A stretch of DNA of 64,000 nt from Jannaschia sp. S6380. GTDB lineage: Bacteria; Pseudomonadota; Alphaproteobacteria; Rhodobacterales; Rhodobacteraceae. Under the pieces are notes generated by a model. That model saw nothing but the letters and a program-made list of their open reading frames with translations. It made no database searches and was not told the origin of the DNA. Below, piece by piece: positions 50,338-58,838 of the stretch. Position numbers and translations under genes: made by a program. The DNA lies in contig NZ_JALKAS010000001.1 in NCBI RefSeq assembly GCF_023015695.1, positions 1,984,001 to 2,048,000 of the forward strand. The letters are read 5' to 3'. Position 1 is the stretch's first letter. Each line of letters opens with the position of its first letter.

Positions 50338-51393
50338 TCAGCGGATGCGCGCGCCGCCCTCAGCCGCGAACACCATGACGCGGGCCGGATCGACCGTCAG
50401 TGCGACGCGGTCGCCTTCGTCGGACCGGATGTCTCCGCGCTCCTCGACGATGATCTTCTCGCCGGTTCCGGCGGTCAGGTAGGCATAGCTGACCCCGCCC
50501 AGCGCCTCGGTCAGGTCGACCGACAGCGTGTCGCCGGCGGCGATCTGCAGATGTTCGGGGCGCATGCCCACCGTCACTGCCGTCCCCTCGGGCGGCAGGG
50601 TCACCGCCGCGGTCAGCGAGGTGCGCAAGCCCGGCACCTCGATGGCCCCGCCCCGCACCACCCCGTCGAGGAAGTTCATCGAGGGCGAGCCGATGAAGCC
50701 CGCCACGAAGCGGTTGTCGGGATCGCGGTACAGATCCAGCGGTGCGCCCACCTGCTCGATCCGGCCGTCGCGCAGGACGACGATCTTGTCGGCCATGGTC
50801 ATCGCCTCGACCTGGTCGTGGGTGACGTAGATCATCGTGGCGCCGATCTCCTTGTGCAGGCGCGCGATCTCCACCCGCATCTCGACGCGCAGTTCCGCGT
50901 CCAGGTTCGACAGCGGCTCGTCGAACAGGAACACCTCGGGCCCGCGCACGATGGCGCGGCCGATGGCGACCCGCTGCCGCTGGCCGCCCGAAAGCGCGGC
51001 GGGCTTGCGTTTGAGGTAGTCGTCCAGCTTCAGGATACGCGACGCCTCGGCGACCTTGGCGTCGATCTCCTTGCGGGGATGGCCGTTCATCTTCAGGCCG
51101 AAGCCCATGTTCTCGCCCACCGTCATATGCGGGTAGAGCGCGTAGGTCTGGAACACCATCGCCACGCCGCGCTGCGCCGGATCCTCGCGCGTGACGTCGC
51201 GCGGCCCGATCAGGATCTGGCCCTCGCTGGTTTCCTCCAGCCCCGCGATCATGCGCAGGAGCGTGGACTTGCCGCAGCCCGAGGGGCCGACGAAGACGCA
51301 GAACTCGCCCTCCGCGATGGTCAGATCCACGCCGTGGATCACCTGGACGTCGCCGTAGCGCTTGACGACCTCCTTCAGCTCGACGCCTGACAT
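50338..51393 (-). CDS. Sugar ABC transporter ATPase (UgpC/MalK type)
   Basis: This 351-residue ATPase has Walker A GPSGCGKST, signature LSGGQRQRVAIGRAIV, Walker B EVFLFDEPLSNLD and the switch His in TMIYVTHDQVEAM. The C-terminal 110 residues form the TOBE/OB regulatory domain (NRFVAGFIGSPSMNFLDG, then VTVGMRPEHLQI). It lies 4 bases after iclR and diverges from the operon with the matching binding protein and permeases, which has no ATPase of its own. It should therefore power that importer. Confidence 0.95.
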   Translation of the reverse strand: MSGVELKEVVKRYGDVQVIHGVDLTIAEGEFCVFVGPSGCGKSTLLRMIAGLEETSEGQILIGPRDVTREDPAQRGVAMVFQTYALYPHMTVGENMGFGLKMNGHPRKEIDAKVAEASRILKLDDYLKRKPAALSGGQRQRVAIGRAIVRGPEVFLFDEPLSNLDAELRVEMRVEIARLHKEIGATMIYVTHDQVEAMTMADKIVVLRDGRIEQVGAPLDLYRDPDNRFVAGFIGSPSMNFLDGVVRGGAIEVPGLRTSLTAAVTLPPEGTAVTVGMRPEHLQIAAGDTLSVDLTEALGGVSYAYLTAGTGEKIIVEERGDIRSDEGDRVALTVDPARVMVFAAEGGARIR

Positions 51394-51397
51394 CGGT

Positions 51398-52204
51398 TCA
51401 TTCCTTCCTTTGGTCGGGGAAGCGCCAATCGCGCAGGTCCCCCGCTATGCGTTCGACCGCCCGCCGCAGGTCCGGCAGATGGCGTTCCAGATCGGCGATC
51501 GCGCCGCTCGTCGTCGTCGAGGTGACCGACACCGCGCCCATCACCCGGCCACCGCCCGACAGGACCGGCATGGCGATGCAGTGAATTCCCGGCTCGTGCT
51601 CCTCGCGGTCGAAGGCGTGGCCGGTCGCGCGAATCGTCTCCAGCTCGGCGCGCAAGGCGGCAGGGCCGTCGATCGTGGCCTCAGTGAAGCGATGCCAGCT
51701 TTGTTGCGCCAGCGCCGCCTCGCGCGCGTCCTCGTCCAGGAAGGCGAGCATCGCCTTGCCCACGCCCGTGCAATAGGCCGGCCCGACCTTGCCCGCCTCC
51801 GAGAACATCGGCACCGGCCGCGCGGCATTCCGCTTGTCGACATAGAGCACCTGTCCGCCGTCGAGCTGCGCCAAATGCACCGTCTCGCCCACCGCACGGC
51901 TGAGATCGTCGAGGTGGAACCGCGCGATCGGGGCCAGGCTCGACTGCGCCCAGGCGGCATGCGCCATCCGCACCAGCCGCAGGCCCGGGGCATAGGTGCC
52001 GCGTTCGGAGTCGAAGGCCAGCATGCCCTGTCGGGTCAGGGTCTGCACCAGGCGGTAGAGCGTGGCCTTGGGGAAGGGCGATGTCTGCAACAGTTCCGAG
52101 AACCGGACCGGACGATCGAACGCCGCAACGCGATCCAGAACGTCGAGCGCCTTGCCCACCGTTCCTTCCCCAACGTCACGTCCGCCGTCCCTGTGGATGT
52201 TCAA
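51398..52204 (-). CDS. IclR family transcriptional regulator
   Basis: This 268-residue repressor/activator has an N-terminal winged helix (GKALDVLDRVAAFDRPVRFSE, TLYRLVQTLTRQGML) and a C-terminal IclR effector domain (GETVHLAQLDGGQVLYVDKR, AYCTGVGKAMLAFL, GIHCIAMPVL). It starts at a TTG (52204) six bases after GGGAGG. It is divergent from the galactoside ABC operon and joined to the ATPase gene. Two matching motifs in the intergenic region are probable binding sites. The effector may be galactose or a galactonate derivative (inference). Confidence 0.92.
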   Translation of the reverse strand: MNIHRDGGRDVGEGTVGKALDVLDRVAAFDRPVRFSELLQTSPFPKATLYRLVQTLTRQGMLAFDSERGTYAPGLRLVRMAHAAWAQSSLAPIARFHLDDLSRAVGETVHLAQLDGGQVLYVDKRNAARPVPMFSEAGKVGPAYCTGVGKAMLAFLDEDAREAALAQQSWHRFTEATIDGPAALRAELETIRATGHAFDREEHEPGIHCIAMPVLSGGGRVMGAVSVTSTTTSGAIADLERHLPDLRRAVERIAGDLRDWRFPDQRKE

Positions 52205-52230
52205 CCCGAGCCTCCCGTCTCAAATCTGTG

Positions 52231-52259
52231 TTGACAGCCTAGCCATATCGCCGCATCGT
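52231..52259 (+). promoter_or_regulatory. Candidate promoter of the galactoside operon
   Basis: A perfect TTGACA (52231-52236) is followed after 17 bases by CATCGT (52254-52259), a weak -10. The two operator-like motifs begin at the -10 and continue downstream. Repression by steric blocking would follow. The ATG of the binding protein gene is 62 bases further. Confidence 0.5.
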
Positions 52260-52275
52260 TTTCAACATAAGAAAC
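52258..52275. promoter_or_regulatory. IclR operator motif, copy 1
   Basis: GTTTTCAACATAAGAAAC shares the core TTTCAACAT with copy 2 and has dyad ends (GTTT...AAAC). It overlaps the presumed -10. Its start is spaced 20 bases from the start of copy 2, about two helical turns. Confidence 0.5.
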
Positions 52276-52277
52276 TT

Positions 52278-52296
52278 GGTTTCAACATTTGGAACC
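52278..52296. promoter_or_regulatory. IclR operator motif, copy 2
   Basis: GGTTTCAACATTTGGAACC is a palindrome of the form GGTTnCAA-N3-TTGnAACC. Its 19-bp dyad, its place between divergent iclR and the ABC operon, and a second copy upstream make it a strong candidate binding site for the IclR protein encoded next to it. Confidence 0.6.
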
Positions 52297-52320
52297 AAAG
52301 GACGCATCTGGGAGGATAAC

Positions 52321-53565
52321 ATGCGATCCATTCTGACGGCGCTCGCCGCCACCACCATGCTGACCGGAACCGCCTTCGCCGACGCGCACGCGTTGTCGGG
52401 CGAACTGCGCATCGTGTCGGACATGTCGAACCCAGCGCCGCGCGCGGTGATGGAAGGGCTTGTCGCCGATTTCGGCGAGATGCACCCCGACCTCGATATC
52501 GAGCTGGAGGTCGTCGACCGCGAGGCCTGGAAGACCCAGATCCGTAACGCGCTGACCGCGAACCCGCCGGACGTCATCAACTGGTACGCCGCCAACCGCA
52601 TGGGTCCCTATGTCCAGGCCGGCCTGTTCGAGGACGTGTCCGACATCTGGGCCGACATCGAAGGGCTGGACGCCGTGAAGGGCGCGCTGACCCTCGACGG
52701 CAAGCAGTGGGGCGTGCCCTATACCTACTACCAGTGGGGCATCTACTATCGAGAGGACATCTTCAACGAGCTGGGCCTCGAGGAGCCGGAGACCTTCGAG
52801 CAGGAAATGGCGAACTGCCAGGCGATCATCGATTCGGGCCGGAAGTGCTATGCCATCGGATCCAAGAACTATTGGACGACCGGCGGCTGGTTCGACTACC
52901 TCAACATGCGCACCAACGGCTTCGACTTTCACATGGAGCTGGCCCGCGGCGAGGTGCCCTGGACCGACGACCGCGTGCGCGAGACCTTCGCCAACTGGCA
53001 GAAGCTCGTCGACATGGGCGCCTATCTCGATGACCACCAGAACTACTCCTGGCAGGAGGCGCTGCCCCCGATGGTCAACGGCGAGGCGACCGCCTACCTG
53101 ATCGGCAACTTCGCCGTGGCCCCGATGCGCGATGCGGGCCTGACGGACGAGCAGATCGACTTCTACCAGTTCCCGGTGATCGCCGACGTGCCCAAGGGGG
53201 AGGACGCGCCGACCGACACGTTCCACATCCCCGCGGGGGCCGAGAACAAGGAAGCCGCGCGCGAGTTCCTTAAGTTCGTTACCCAGGCCGACGTGCAGAC
53301 CGAGATCAACGCCGGCGACGCGCTGGGCCAGTTGCCGGTGAACGCATCCTCCTCGGTCGATGCGGACGAGTTCCTGGAACAGGGCTTCGACATGCTGTCC
53401 AACGAATCGACCGGCGGCGTGGCGCAGTTCTTCGACCGCGACTTCCCCGCCGAGATGGCGTCGGTCGCTATGGAGGGCTTCCAAGAGTTCATGGTCTTCC
53501 CCGAGAACCTCGAGGACATCCTGCAGCGCCTCGAACAGGCGCGGGAGCGCATCTACGCCAACTGA
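52321..53565 (+). CDS. Sugar ABC transporter substrate-binding protein
   Basis: This 414-residue periplasmic protein of the extracellular solute-binding family 1 has a signal peptide (MRSILTALAATTMLTGTAFA). LADFGEMHPDLDIELEVVDRE-like and GVPYTYYQWGIYYREDIFNELGLEEP segments are typical of oligosaccharide receptors. GGAGG lies 6 bases before the ATG at 52321. Downstream alpha- and beta-galactosidases point to galactosides such as melibiose, raffinose or lactose as ligands. A stable hairpin follows its stop codon, which would favour high expression relative to the permeases. Confidence 0.94.
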   Translation: MRSILTALAATTMLTGTAFADAHALSGELRIVSDMSNPAPRAVMEGLVADFGEMHPDLDIELEVVDREAWKTQIRNALTANPPDVINWYAANRMGPYVQAGLFEDVSDIWADIEGLDAVKGALTLDGKQWGVPYTYYQWGIYYREDIFNELGLEEPETFEQEMANCQAIIDSGRKCYAIGSKNYWTTGGWFDYLNMRTNGFDFHMELARGEVPWTDDRVRETFANWQKLVDMGAYLDDHQNYSWQEALPPMVNGEATAYLIGNFAVAPMRDAGLTDEQIDFYQFPVIADVPKGEDAPTDTFHIPAGAENKEAAREFLKFVTQADVQTEINAGDALGQLPVNASSSVDADEFLEQGFDMLSNESTGGVAQFFDRDFPAEMASVAMEGFQEFMVFPENLEDILQRLEQARERIYAN

Positions 53566-53572
53566 TCCGAGC

Positions 53573-53600
53573 CGCACCCATCCCTTCGGGGGTGGGTGCG
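53573..53600 (+). promoter_or_regulatory. UUCG-capped stem-loop after the binding protein gene
   Basis: A 12-bp stem (53573-53584 with 53589-53600, one G.U pair) is closed by a TTCG tetraloop, one of the most stable RNA hairpins. It begins 8 bases after the stop codon and has no T-run. Such elements between a binding protein and permease genes protect the upstream mRNA or reduce read-through, giving excess receptor. Confidence 0.65.
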
Positions 53601-53672
53601 ACCCCGCCGCCCCGGCCGCGAGGCGTTCCCGCTTTCCGCATGTGACGGATCCCAGACCGACAGGAGGCCCGC

Positions 53673-54635
53673 GTGGTCAACGCCCCCGCCGTTCCCGACA
53701 CACATCCGCCCGCCGGCGGCCCGAAAGGGGACAAGCGCGGCTGGTACCGCCGCAACGAGATCCGCGTCACGCCGTGGCTGTTCCTGGCGCCGGGGATCCT
53801 GTTCTTCGTCTTCTACGTCATCTTCCCGATCTTCCAGTCCTTCCAGATCAGCCTGTACCGCTGGGACGGTCTGGGCGAGTTGTCGACCAACGGCACTTTC
53901 GTCGGCCTCGACAACTACCGCGAACTCTCGACCGACCGTGCCTTCAATATCTCGCTGTGGAACAACCTGCGCTGGCTGGTGCTGTATCTGCTGGCGATCC
54001 CGATGGGCCTGTTCATCGCGCTGTTTCTGAACCAGACGGTCACCGGCATCCGCCTCTACAAGTCGCTGTTCTTCTTTCCCTTCGTCATCAGCCAGGTCGT
54101 CGTGGGCCTGGTCTTCTCGTGGTTCTACCTGCCCAACGAAGGGCTGCTGAACGCCTTCCTGGGCCTGTTCGGCGCCGGGCCCGTAAACATCCTGGGCGAC
54201 CCGAGCCTCGCCACCTACGGCATCATAGCCGCCGGCCTCTGGCCGCAGACGGCCTATTGCATGATCCTGTATCTCACCGGCCTGAACGCCGTGGATCCCG
54301 AACAGGTGGAGGCCGCCCGCCTCGACGGGGCCAAGGGCTGGAAGATGCTCTGGTACGTCATCGTGCCCCAGCTGAAGCCCGCCACCTTCATCGCCTTCGT
54401 CGTCACCATCATCGGCGCGCTGCGGAGCTTCGACCTGATCTCGATCATGACCGGCGGCGGCCCGTTCGGGCAGACCCGCGTGCTGTCGTTCTACATGTTC
54501 GAAAAGGCCTTGGCCGAGTTCGGCTTCCGCATGGGCTACGGCGCCGCCATCGCGGTCGTCCTGTTCCTCATCATGATGGTCTTCATCGCCTACTTCCTGT
54601 GGTCGATGTGGCGCGACGAACGGGGCGCGCGGTGA
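53673..54635 (+). CDS. Sugar ABC transporter permease (MalF/UgpA type)
   Basis: This 320-residue permease has six membrane helices after a polar N-terminus of about 35 residues. VTPWLFLAPGILFFVFYVIFP is the first helix, and the EAA loop that contacts the ATPase is VDPEQVEAARLDGAKGWKMLWYVIVPQL. It starts at a GTG (53673) with AGGAGG about 6 bases upstream. Its stop overlaps the GTG start of the MmcQ/YjbR gene (GTGA), so a non-transport gene is coupled to it before the second permease. Confidence 0.94.
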   Translation: MVNAPAVPDTHPPAGGPKGDKRGWYRRNEIRVTPWLFLAPGILFFVFYVIFPIFQSFQISLYRWDGLGELSTNGTFVGLDNYRELSTDRAFNISLWNNLRWLVLYLLAIPMGLFIALFLNQTVTGIRLYKSLFFFPFVISQVVVGLVFSWFYLPNEGLLNAFLGLFGAGPVNILGDPSLATYGIIAAGLWPQTAYCMILYLTGLNAVDPEQVEAARLDGAKGWKMLWYVIVPQLKPATFIAFVVTIIGALRSFDLISIMTGGGPFGQTRVLSFYMFEKALAEFGFRMGYGAAIAVVLFLIMMVFIAYFLWSMWRDERGAR

Positions 54636-54985
54636 CCTTCCGCGATCGCGTCAACGCCATCGCCGGTGGCATGCCCGGGGCCGAACTGACCCATCCGTTC
54701 GACGACGGCCACGACGCGTGGAAGGTCGGCGGCAAGATGTTCACCTGCATCGGCGCCGTCGATCCCGGTGTCTCGGTCAAGACGCCTGACGTGGAGACCG
54801 CCCGGATGCTTATCGAGGCCGGCGCGGCCAGCCGCGCCCCCTATTTCCACCGCAGCTGGGTCAAGGTGCCCGAGACCGCCGATGACGCCGAACTGTCGCA
54901 CCGCATCGCGGTCTCCTACGACACGATCCGCGCGGGCCTGACCAAGAAGGCCCAAGCCGCCCTGCCCCTTCGGGAGACGACCTGA
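54632..54985 (+). CDS. MmcQ/YjbR family protein inside a transporter operon
   Basis: This 117-residue protein is of the MmcQ/YjbR (CyaY-like fold) family: TFRDRVNAIAGGMPGAEL, AWKVGGKMFTCIG, APYFHRSWVKVP and a C-terminal helix with SYDTIRAGLTKKAQAAL. Members are presumed DNA-binding, but no mechanism is known. It is coupled on both sides: the GTG start overlaps the first permease stop (GTGA), and its stop overlaps the second permease start (TGATG). Its place between two permease genes is unusual. Codon use matches its neighbours. Confidence 0.85.
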   Translation: MTFRDRVNAIAGGMPGAELTHPFDDGHDAWKVGGKMFTCIGAVDPGVSVKTPDVETARMLIEAGAASRAPYFHRSWVKVPETADDAELSHRIAVSYDTIRAGLTKKAQAALPLRETT

Positions 54986-55833
54986 TGTTCCCTACCCCGA
55001 TCCAGAAGACCTCGCGTCAGTGGCAACTGACCTACCAGACCCTGCTGCCGGTGGCGCTGGTGCTGTGGCTGCTGCCGCTGATCGCGGTGATGATCTTCTC
55101 GGTCAAACCCGACAGCGACTTCACCCAAGGCAACTACTGGGGCGTCCCCGGCTCGTTCGAGCTGTTCAACAACTACGGCCGCGTCTTCTTCGAAAGCGAC
55201 ATGCCGCGCTATCTGCTGAATTCGCTGCTCATCACCGTGCCCACCGTCATCGGCACCGTGGCGCTGTCCTGCATGACGGGTTTTGCGCTGGGCATCTACA
55301 AGTTCCGCGGCAACCTGCTAATCTTCTTCATGTTCATCGCCGGCAACTTCGTGCCCTTCCAGATCCTGATGGTCCCGGTGCGCGACTTCACCATCGACAT
55401 GAACCTGTATGACACCAAGACCGGGCTGGTCCTGTTCCACATCGCGTTCCAGACCGGGTTCTGCACGCTCTTCATGCGCAACTTCATCCGCGCGCTGCCC
55501 TTCCCGCTGATCGAGGCGGCGCGGGTCGAGGGCGTCGCGGAATGGCGCATCTTCCTCTACGTCGTCATGCCGCTGATGAAGCCCGCCATCGCGGCGCTGG
55601 CCGTCCTGATCTTCACCTTCATCTGGAACGACTATTTCTGGGCGATCGTGCTCACCCAGGGCCCCGACAGTCAGCCGGTCACCGCCGGCATCACCTCGTT
55701 CAACTCCGAATACCGCGCCGCCTATCACCTGATGAGCGCGGGCAGCATCGTTGCGGCCCTGCCGCCGGTGGCGATGTTCTTCCTGATGCAGCGGCATTTC
55801 ATCGCCGGTCTTACCCTCGGCGCGGTCAAGTAG
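54985..55833 (+). CDS. Sugar ABC transporter permease (MalG type)
   Basis: The second permease subunit (282 aa) has six membrane helices. Its EAA loop is LPFPLIEAARVEGVAEWRIFLYVVMPLMKP. FTFIWNDYFWAIVLTQGPDSQPVTAGI is the usual late segment. It pairs with the MalF-type permease and the UgpC-type ATPase encoded on the other strand. The alpha-galactosidase gene begins 2 bases after its stop. Confidence 0.95.
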   Translation: MFPTPIQKTSRQWQLTYQTLLPVALVLWLLPLIAVMIFSVKPDSDFTQGNYWGVPGSFELFNNYGRVFFESDMPRYLLNSLLITVPTVIGTVALSCMTGFALGIYKFRGNLLIFFMFIAGNFVPFQILMVPVRDFTIDMNLYDTKTGLVLFHIAFQTGFCTLFMRNFIRALPFPLIEAARVEGVAEWRIFLYVVMPLMKPAIAALAVLIFTFIWNDYFWAIVLTQGPDSQPVTAGITSFNSEYRAAYHLMSAGSIVAALPPVAMFFLMQRHFIAGLTLGAVK

Positions 55834-55835
55834 CC

Positions 55836-57986
55836 ATGGCGGCCGATGCCCTGCCCCTCGGCGCCACCAGCGCCCGCGCCGATATGCCCATCCGGACCTG
55901 GCGGCTGGACGACGCGCATCCCGACACGGGCGGGCGCCAGACACTGGTGCTGGCCGCCCGGGGCGACCGCCTGCCGCAGGTCGTCTACTGGGGGGCGCCC
56001 CTGTCCCAAGACGCCCCGCTCGATACCCTCGCGCGGGGCCATGCCATCGACGTCACCGGCGGCATGCTGGACGAAAACCCCGACCTGTCGCTCTGCCCCG
56101 AGGCGGTGCGCTCCTTTCCCGGTCAGCCGGGCCTCGTTCTGCGCGGCCATGACGGCACGCCGCTCCTGCCACGCTTCGCCTATGCCTCCGAGGATACGTC
56201 CGACGGGTTGACTCTGACCTATGCCGACGCGGCGAACGGCCTCACGCTGACCTTCCTGTTCCGCCCAGATCCGTCCACCCGGATCGTCACCGCCAAGACC
56301 GTCCTGGAGGCAGCCGACCCGGTACACCTGCACTGGCTCGCCGCCCCCGTCCTCCCCGCGCCGCAACATGCCACCGAGATGATCGACGTCTCCGGGCGCT
56401 GGTGCGGCGAATTCCAGCTCGAACGCACGCCCTGGACCCCCGGCATCCGCTACCGCGAGAACCGGACGGGCCGCACCGGGCACGAACATTTCCCCGGCCT
56501 GATCGTCCCTTGCATCGGCGCCACGAACGCGCAGGGCGAGGCCTACGGCTTCCACTACGGCTGGTCCGGCGGCCACCGCATGATCGCCGAGGAACTGCCC
56601 GACGGTCGCCGCCAGATTCAATGGGGCCACGCCGCACGGATGGAGACGAACGCCGCCCGGCGGTTCGAGAGCGCGACGCTCTACGTCACCTATTCGCAAT
56701 ACGGCCTCAACGGCTGCGCGGTCGCCTTCCAGCGCCATCTGCGCGACCGCATTGTGACCTGGCCGAACCCCGCCGCCCCGCGCCCCGTCCACTACAACTG
56801 CTGGGAAGCGGTCTATTTCGACCACAAGCTGCCGGTCCTCAAGGACATCGCAAGCCGTGCCGCCGCCCTGGGCGCGGAACGTTTCGTGCTCGACGACGGC
56901 TGGTTCGGGCAGCGCGACGACGACACCCGCTCGCTCTCCGACTGGGAGGTCGACCCCCGCAAGTATCCCGACGGCCTCGGCCCGCTGATCGACCATGTCC
57001 ATGGCGAAGGGATGACCTTCGGTATCTGGTTCGAGCCGGAGATGATCAACCCCGACAGCGACATCCACCGCGCGAACCCGCATTGGGCGCTGGGCTCCGA
57101 GGATCAGACCCTGGGCCGACAGCAGAAGGCCCTGAACATGGCCCTGCCCGAGGTGCGCGACTTCATTCACGGTCGCATGGCCGCGATTCTGGGCCGCCAC
57201 GCCATCGACTACGTCAAATGGGATCACAACCGCGTCCTGCCGATGCCCGACGCCGACCAGACCCGCGGCTCCTACGCGCTAATCGACCGGCTGCGCGCCG
57301 ATTTCCCGCAGGTGGAGATCGAGAGCTGCGCGTCGGGCGGCGGCCGCATCGACTTCGGCATCCTCCAGCGGACCCAGCGCATCTGGCTGTCGGACAGCAA
57401 CGACGCGCTCGAACGCCTGCGCATCCAGCACGACGCGGCGCTGTTCCTGCCACTCGCCGTCACCGGCTCCCATGTCGGGCCGCGCCGCTGCCATACCTCG
57501 GGGCGAATTCTCGACATCTCGTTCCGCGCCTGGGTCGCCGCACAACGGCACATGGGATTCGAGATGGACCCCCGCGAACTCGATGACCGCGAGACGCGCG
57601 TCCTCACCGAAGTGACCGCCTGGTGGAAGCGCAACCGCGACTGGATGACGCTGGCCGACATCCACCGCCTCGACAGCGCCGACCCCGCCGTCCTGGCCGA
57701 ACAGCAGCAGGCCCGCGACGGCCATCGCTTCGTCCTCTTCGCGGGCAAGGCCGCCACCTCGGCCCAGATCGCGCCGCGCCCCCTGCGCCTGACGGCCCTC
57801 GACCCCGAGGCGACCTACCGGATCGAACTGATCAACCGCGCAAACGCCCCCGCGCTCAGCCGCGGCGCGCCGCTCCTCAAGGACGGGCCGGTCGACCTGC
57901 CCGGCGCCTGGCTGATGCAGCACGGGATCGTCCTGCCATGGAACTTCCCCGAGACGATGTGGGTCGTCGAAGGACACCGCCTGTGA
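55836..57986 (+). CDS. Alpha-galactosidase (GH36)
   Basis: This 716-residue GH36 enzyme removes terminal alpha-galactosyl residues from raffinose-family sugars or melibiose. The nucleophile Asp is in YVKWDHNRVL, the acid/base Asp in IWLSDSNDALER, and IESCASGGGRIDFGIL lies between them. The N-terminal beta-supersandwich and WEAVYFDH...FVLDDGWFGQR are as expected for the family. It has no signal peptide, so it acts on sugars after import. The ATG at 55836 immediately follows the permease gene. Confidence 0.95.
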   Translation: MAADALPLGATSARADMPIRTWRLDDAHPDTGGRQTLVLAARGDRLPQVVYWGAPLSQDAPLDTLARGHAIDVTGGMLDENPDLSLCPEAVRSFPGQPGLVLRGHDGTPLLPRFAYASEDTSDGLTLTYADAANGLTLTFLFRPDPSTRIVTAKTVLEAADPVHLHWLAAPVLPAPQHATEMIDVSGRWCGEFQLERTPWTPGIRYRENRTGRTGHEHFPGLIVPCIGATNAQGEAYGFHYGWSGGHRMIAEELPDGRRQIQWGHAARMETNAARRFESATLYVTYSQYGLNGCAVAFQRHLRDRIVTWPNPAAPRPVHYNCWEAVYFDHKLPVLKDIASRAAALGAERFVLDDGWFGQRDDDTRSLSDWEVDPRKYPDGLGPLIDHVHGEGMTFGIWFEPEMINPDSDIHRANPHWALGSEDQTLGRQQKALNMALPEVRDFIHGRMAAILGRHAIDYVKWDHNRVLPMPDADQTRGSYALIDRLRADFPQVEIESCASGGGRIDFGILQRTQRIWLSDSNDALERLRIQHDAALFLPLAVTGSHVGPRRCHTSGRILDISFRAWVAAQRHMGFEMDPRELDDRETRVLTEVTAWWKRNRDWMTLADIHRLDSADPAVLAEQQQARDGHRFVLFAGKAATSAQIAPRPLRLTALDPEATYRIELINRANAPALSRGAPLLKDGPVDLPGAWLMQHGIVLPWNFPETMWVVEGHRL

Positions 57987-58067
57987 CGCGCCCGGGCCAA
58001 GACACATCCGACGTGGGCCCTACCGACGTCGCCCCCTCTGAGTATTTCGATAGGACGGGATAGAGAC

Positions 58068-58838
58068 ATGACCCAGACCGCCACATATCCCGACCTCGAC
58101 GGCGCATCCGTCTTCATCACCGGCGGCGGCTCCGGCATCGGCGCGGCGCTGAGCGAAGGTTTCCTGCGCCAAGGCGCGAAGGTCGCCTTCATCGGCCGAT
58201 CCGACGCGACCGAGTTCGTGGACGAAATGACGCGGGCCACCGGAAACACGCCGCTCTTCATCCAAGGCGACATTACAGACATCGCCGCCCTGCGCGGCGC
58301 GATGGATCAGGCGGCCAAGGCACATGGCCCCGTCACGCGACTGGTCAACAACGCCGCCAACGACCAGCGGCACGCGACGCTGGATGTCGACGAGGAATTC
58401 TACGACTGGTCCCAGTCGATCAATCTCAAAGCTTATTTCTTCGCCTGCCAACATGCCATTCGCGGCATGAAATCCGCGGGTTACGGCCACATCGTCAACT
58501 TCACCTCCATCAGCTACATGATGGGCAATGCCGGCTACGCCATCTACACGACCGCCAATTCCGGCATCAATGGCATGACCCGCAGCCTCGCCCGCGAATT
58601 CGGCCCCGACCAGATCCGCGTCAACGCACTCGCCCCCGGCTGGGTGCTGACGCGGAAGCAGCTCGAGAAATGGGCCGACCCAGACAGCCTCGCCGCGCAT
58701 CTCGACCGGCAGTGCCTGAAGGATCACCTAGGCCCCGAAGACATCGTGAACCCGACCCTCTTCCTGTCCTCCGAGGCGTCCAGGATGGTCACCGGTCAAG
58801 CACTCGTCGTCGATGGCGGCGTGGCCGTCACCGGATGA
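58068..58838 (+). CDS. SDR oxidoreductase with YxxxN in place of YxxxK
   Basis: This 256-residue short-chain dehydrogenase is related to sugar dehydrogenases such as xylose or galactose 1-dehydrogenase. It has VFITGGGSGIGAALSEGFL (NAD site), NNAANDQRHAT and SISYMMGNAGYAIYTTANSGINGMTRSL. The catalytic Ser and Tyr are present, but the usual lysine four residues after Tyr is Asn (codon AAT). Position in the operon suggests oxidation of galactose to its lactone. The missing lysine makes its activity uncertain. The stop overlaps the kinase start (ATGA). Confidence 0.87.
   Translation: MTQTATYPDLDGASVFITGGGSGIGAALSEGFLRQGAKVAFIGRSDATEFVDEMTRATGNTPLFIQGDITDIAALRGAMDQAAKAHGPVTRLVNNAANDQRHATLDVDEEFYDWSQSINLKAYFFACQHAIRGMKSAGYGHIVNFTSISYMMGNAGYAIYTTANSGINGMTRSLAREFGPDQIRVNALAPGWVLTRKQLEKWADPDSLAAHLDRQCLKDHLGPEDIVNPTLFLSSEASRMVTGQALVVDGGVAVTG

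Noticed and set aside
53360..54631. A long plus-strand frame running into the MmcQ/YjbR gene
   Set aside because: It is out of frame with the permease it crosses. The family match begins at the GTG at 54632, which also overlaps the permease stop as expected.
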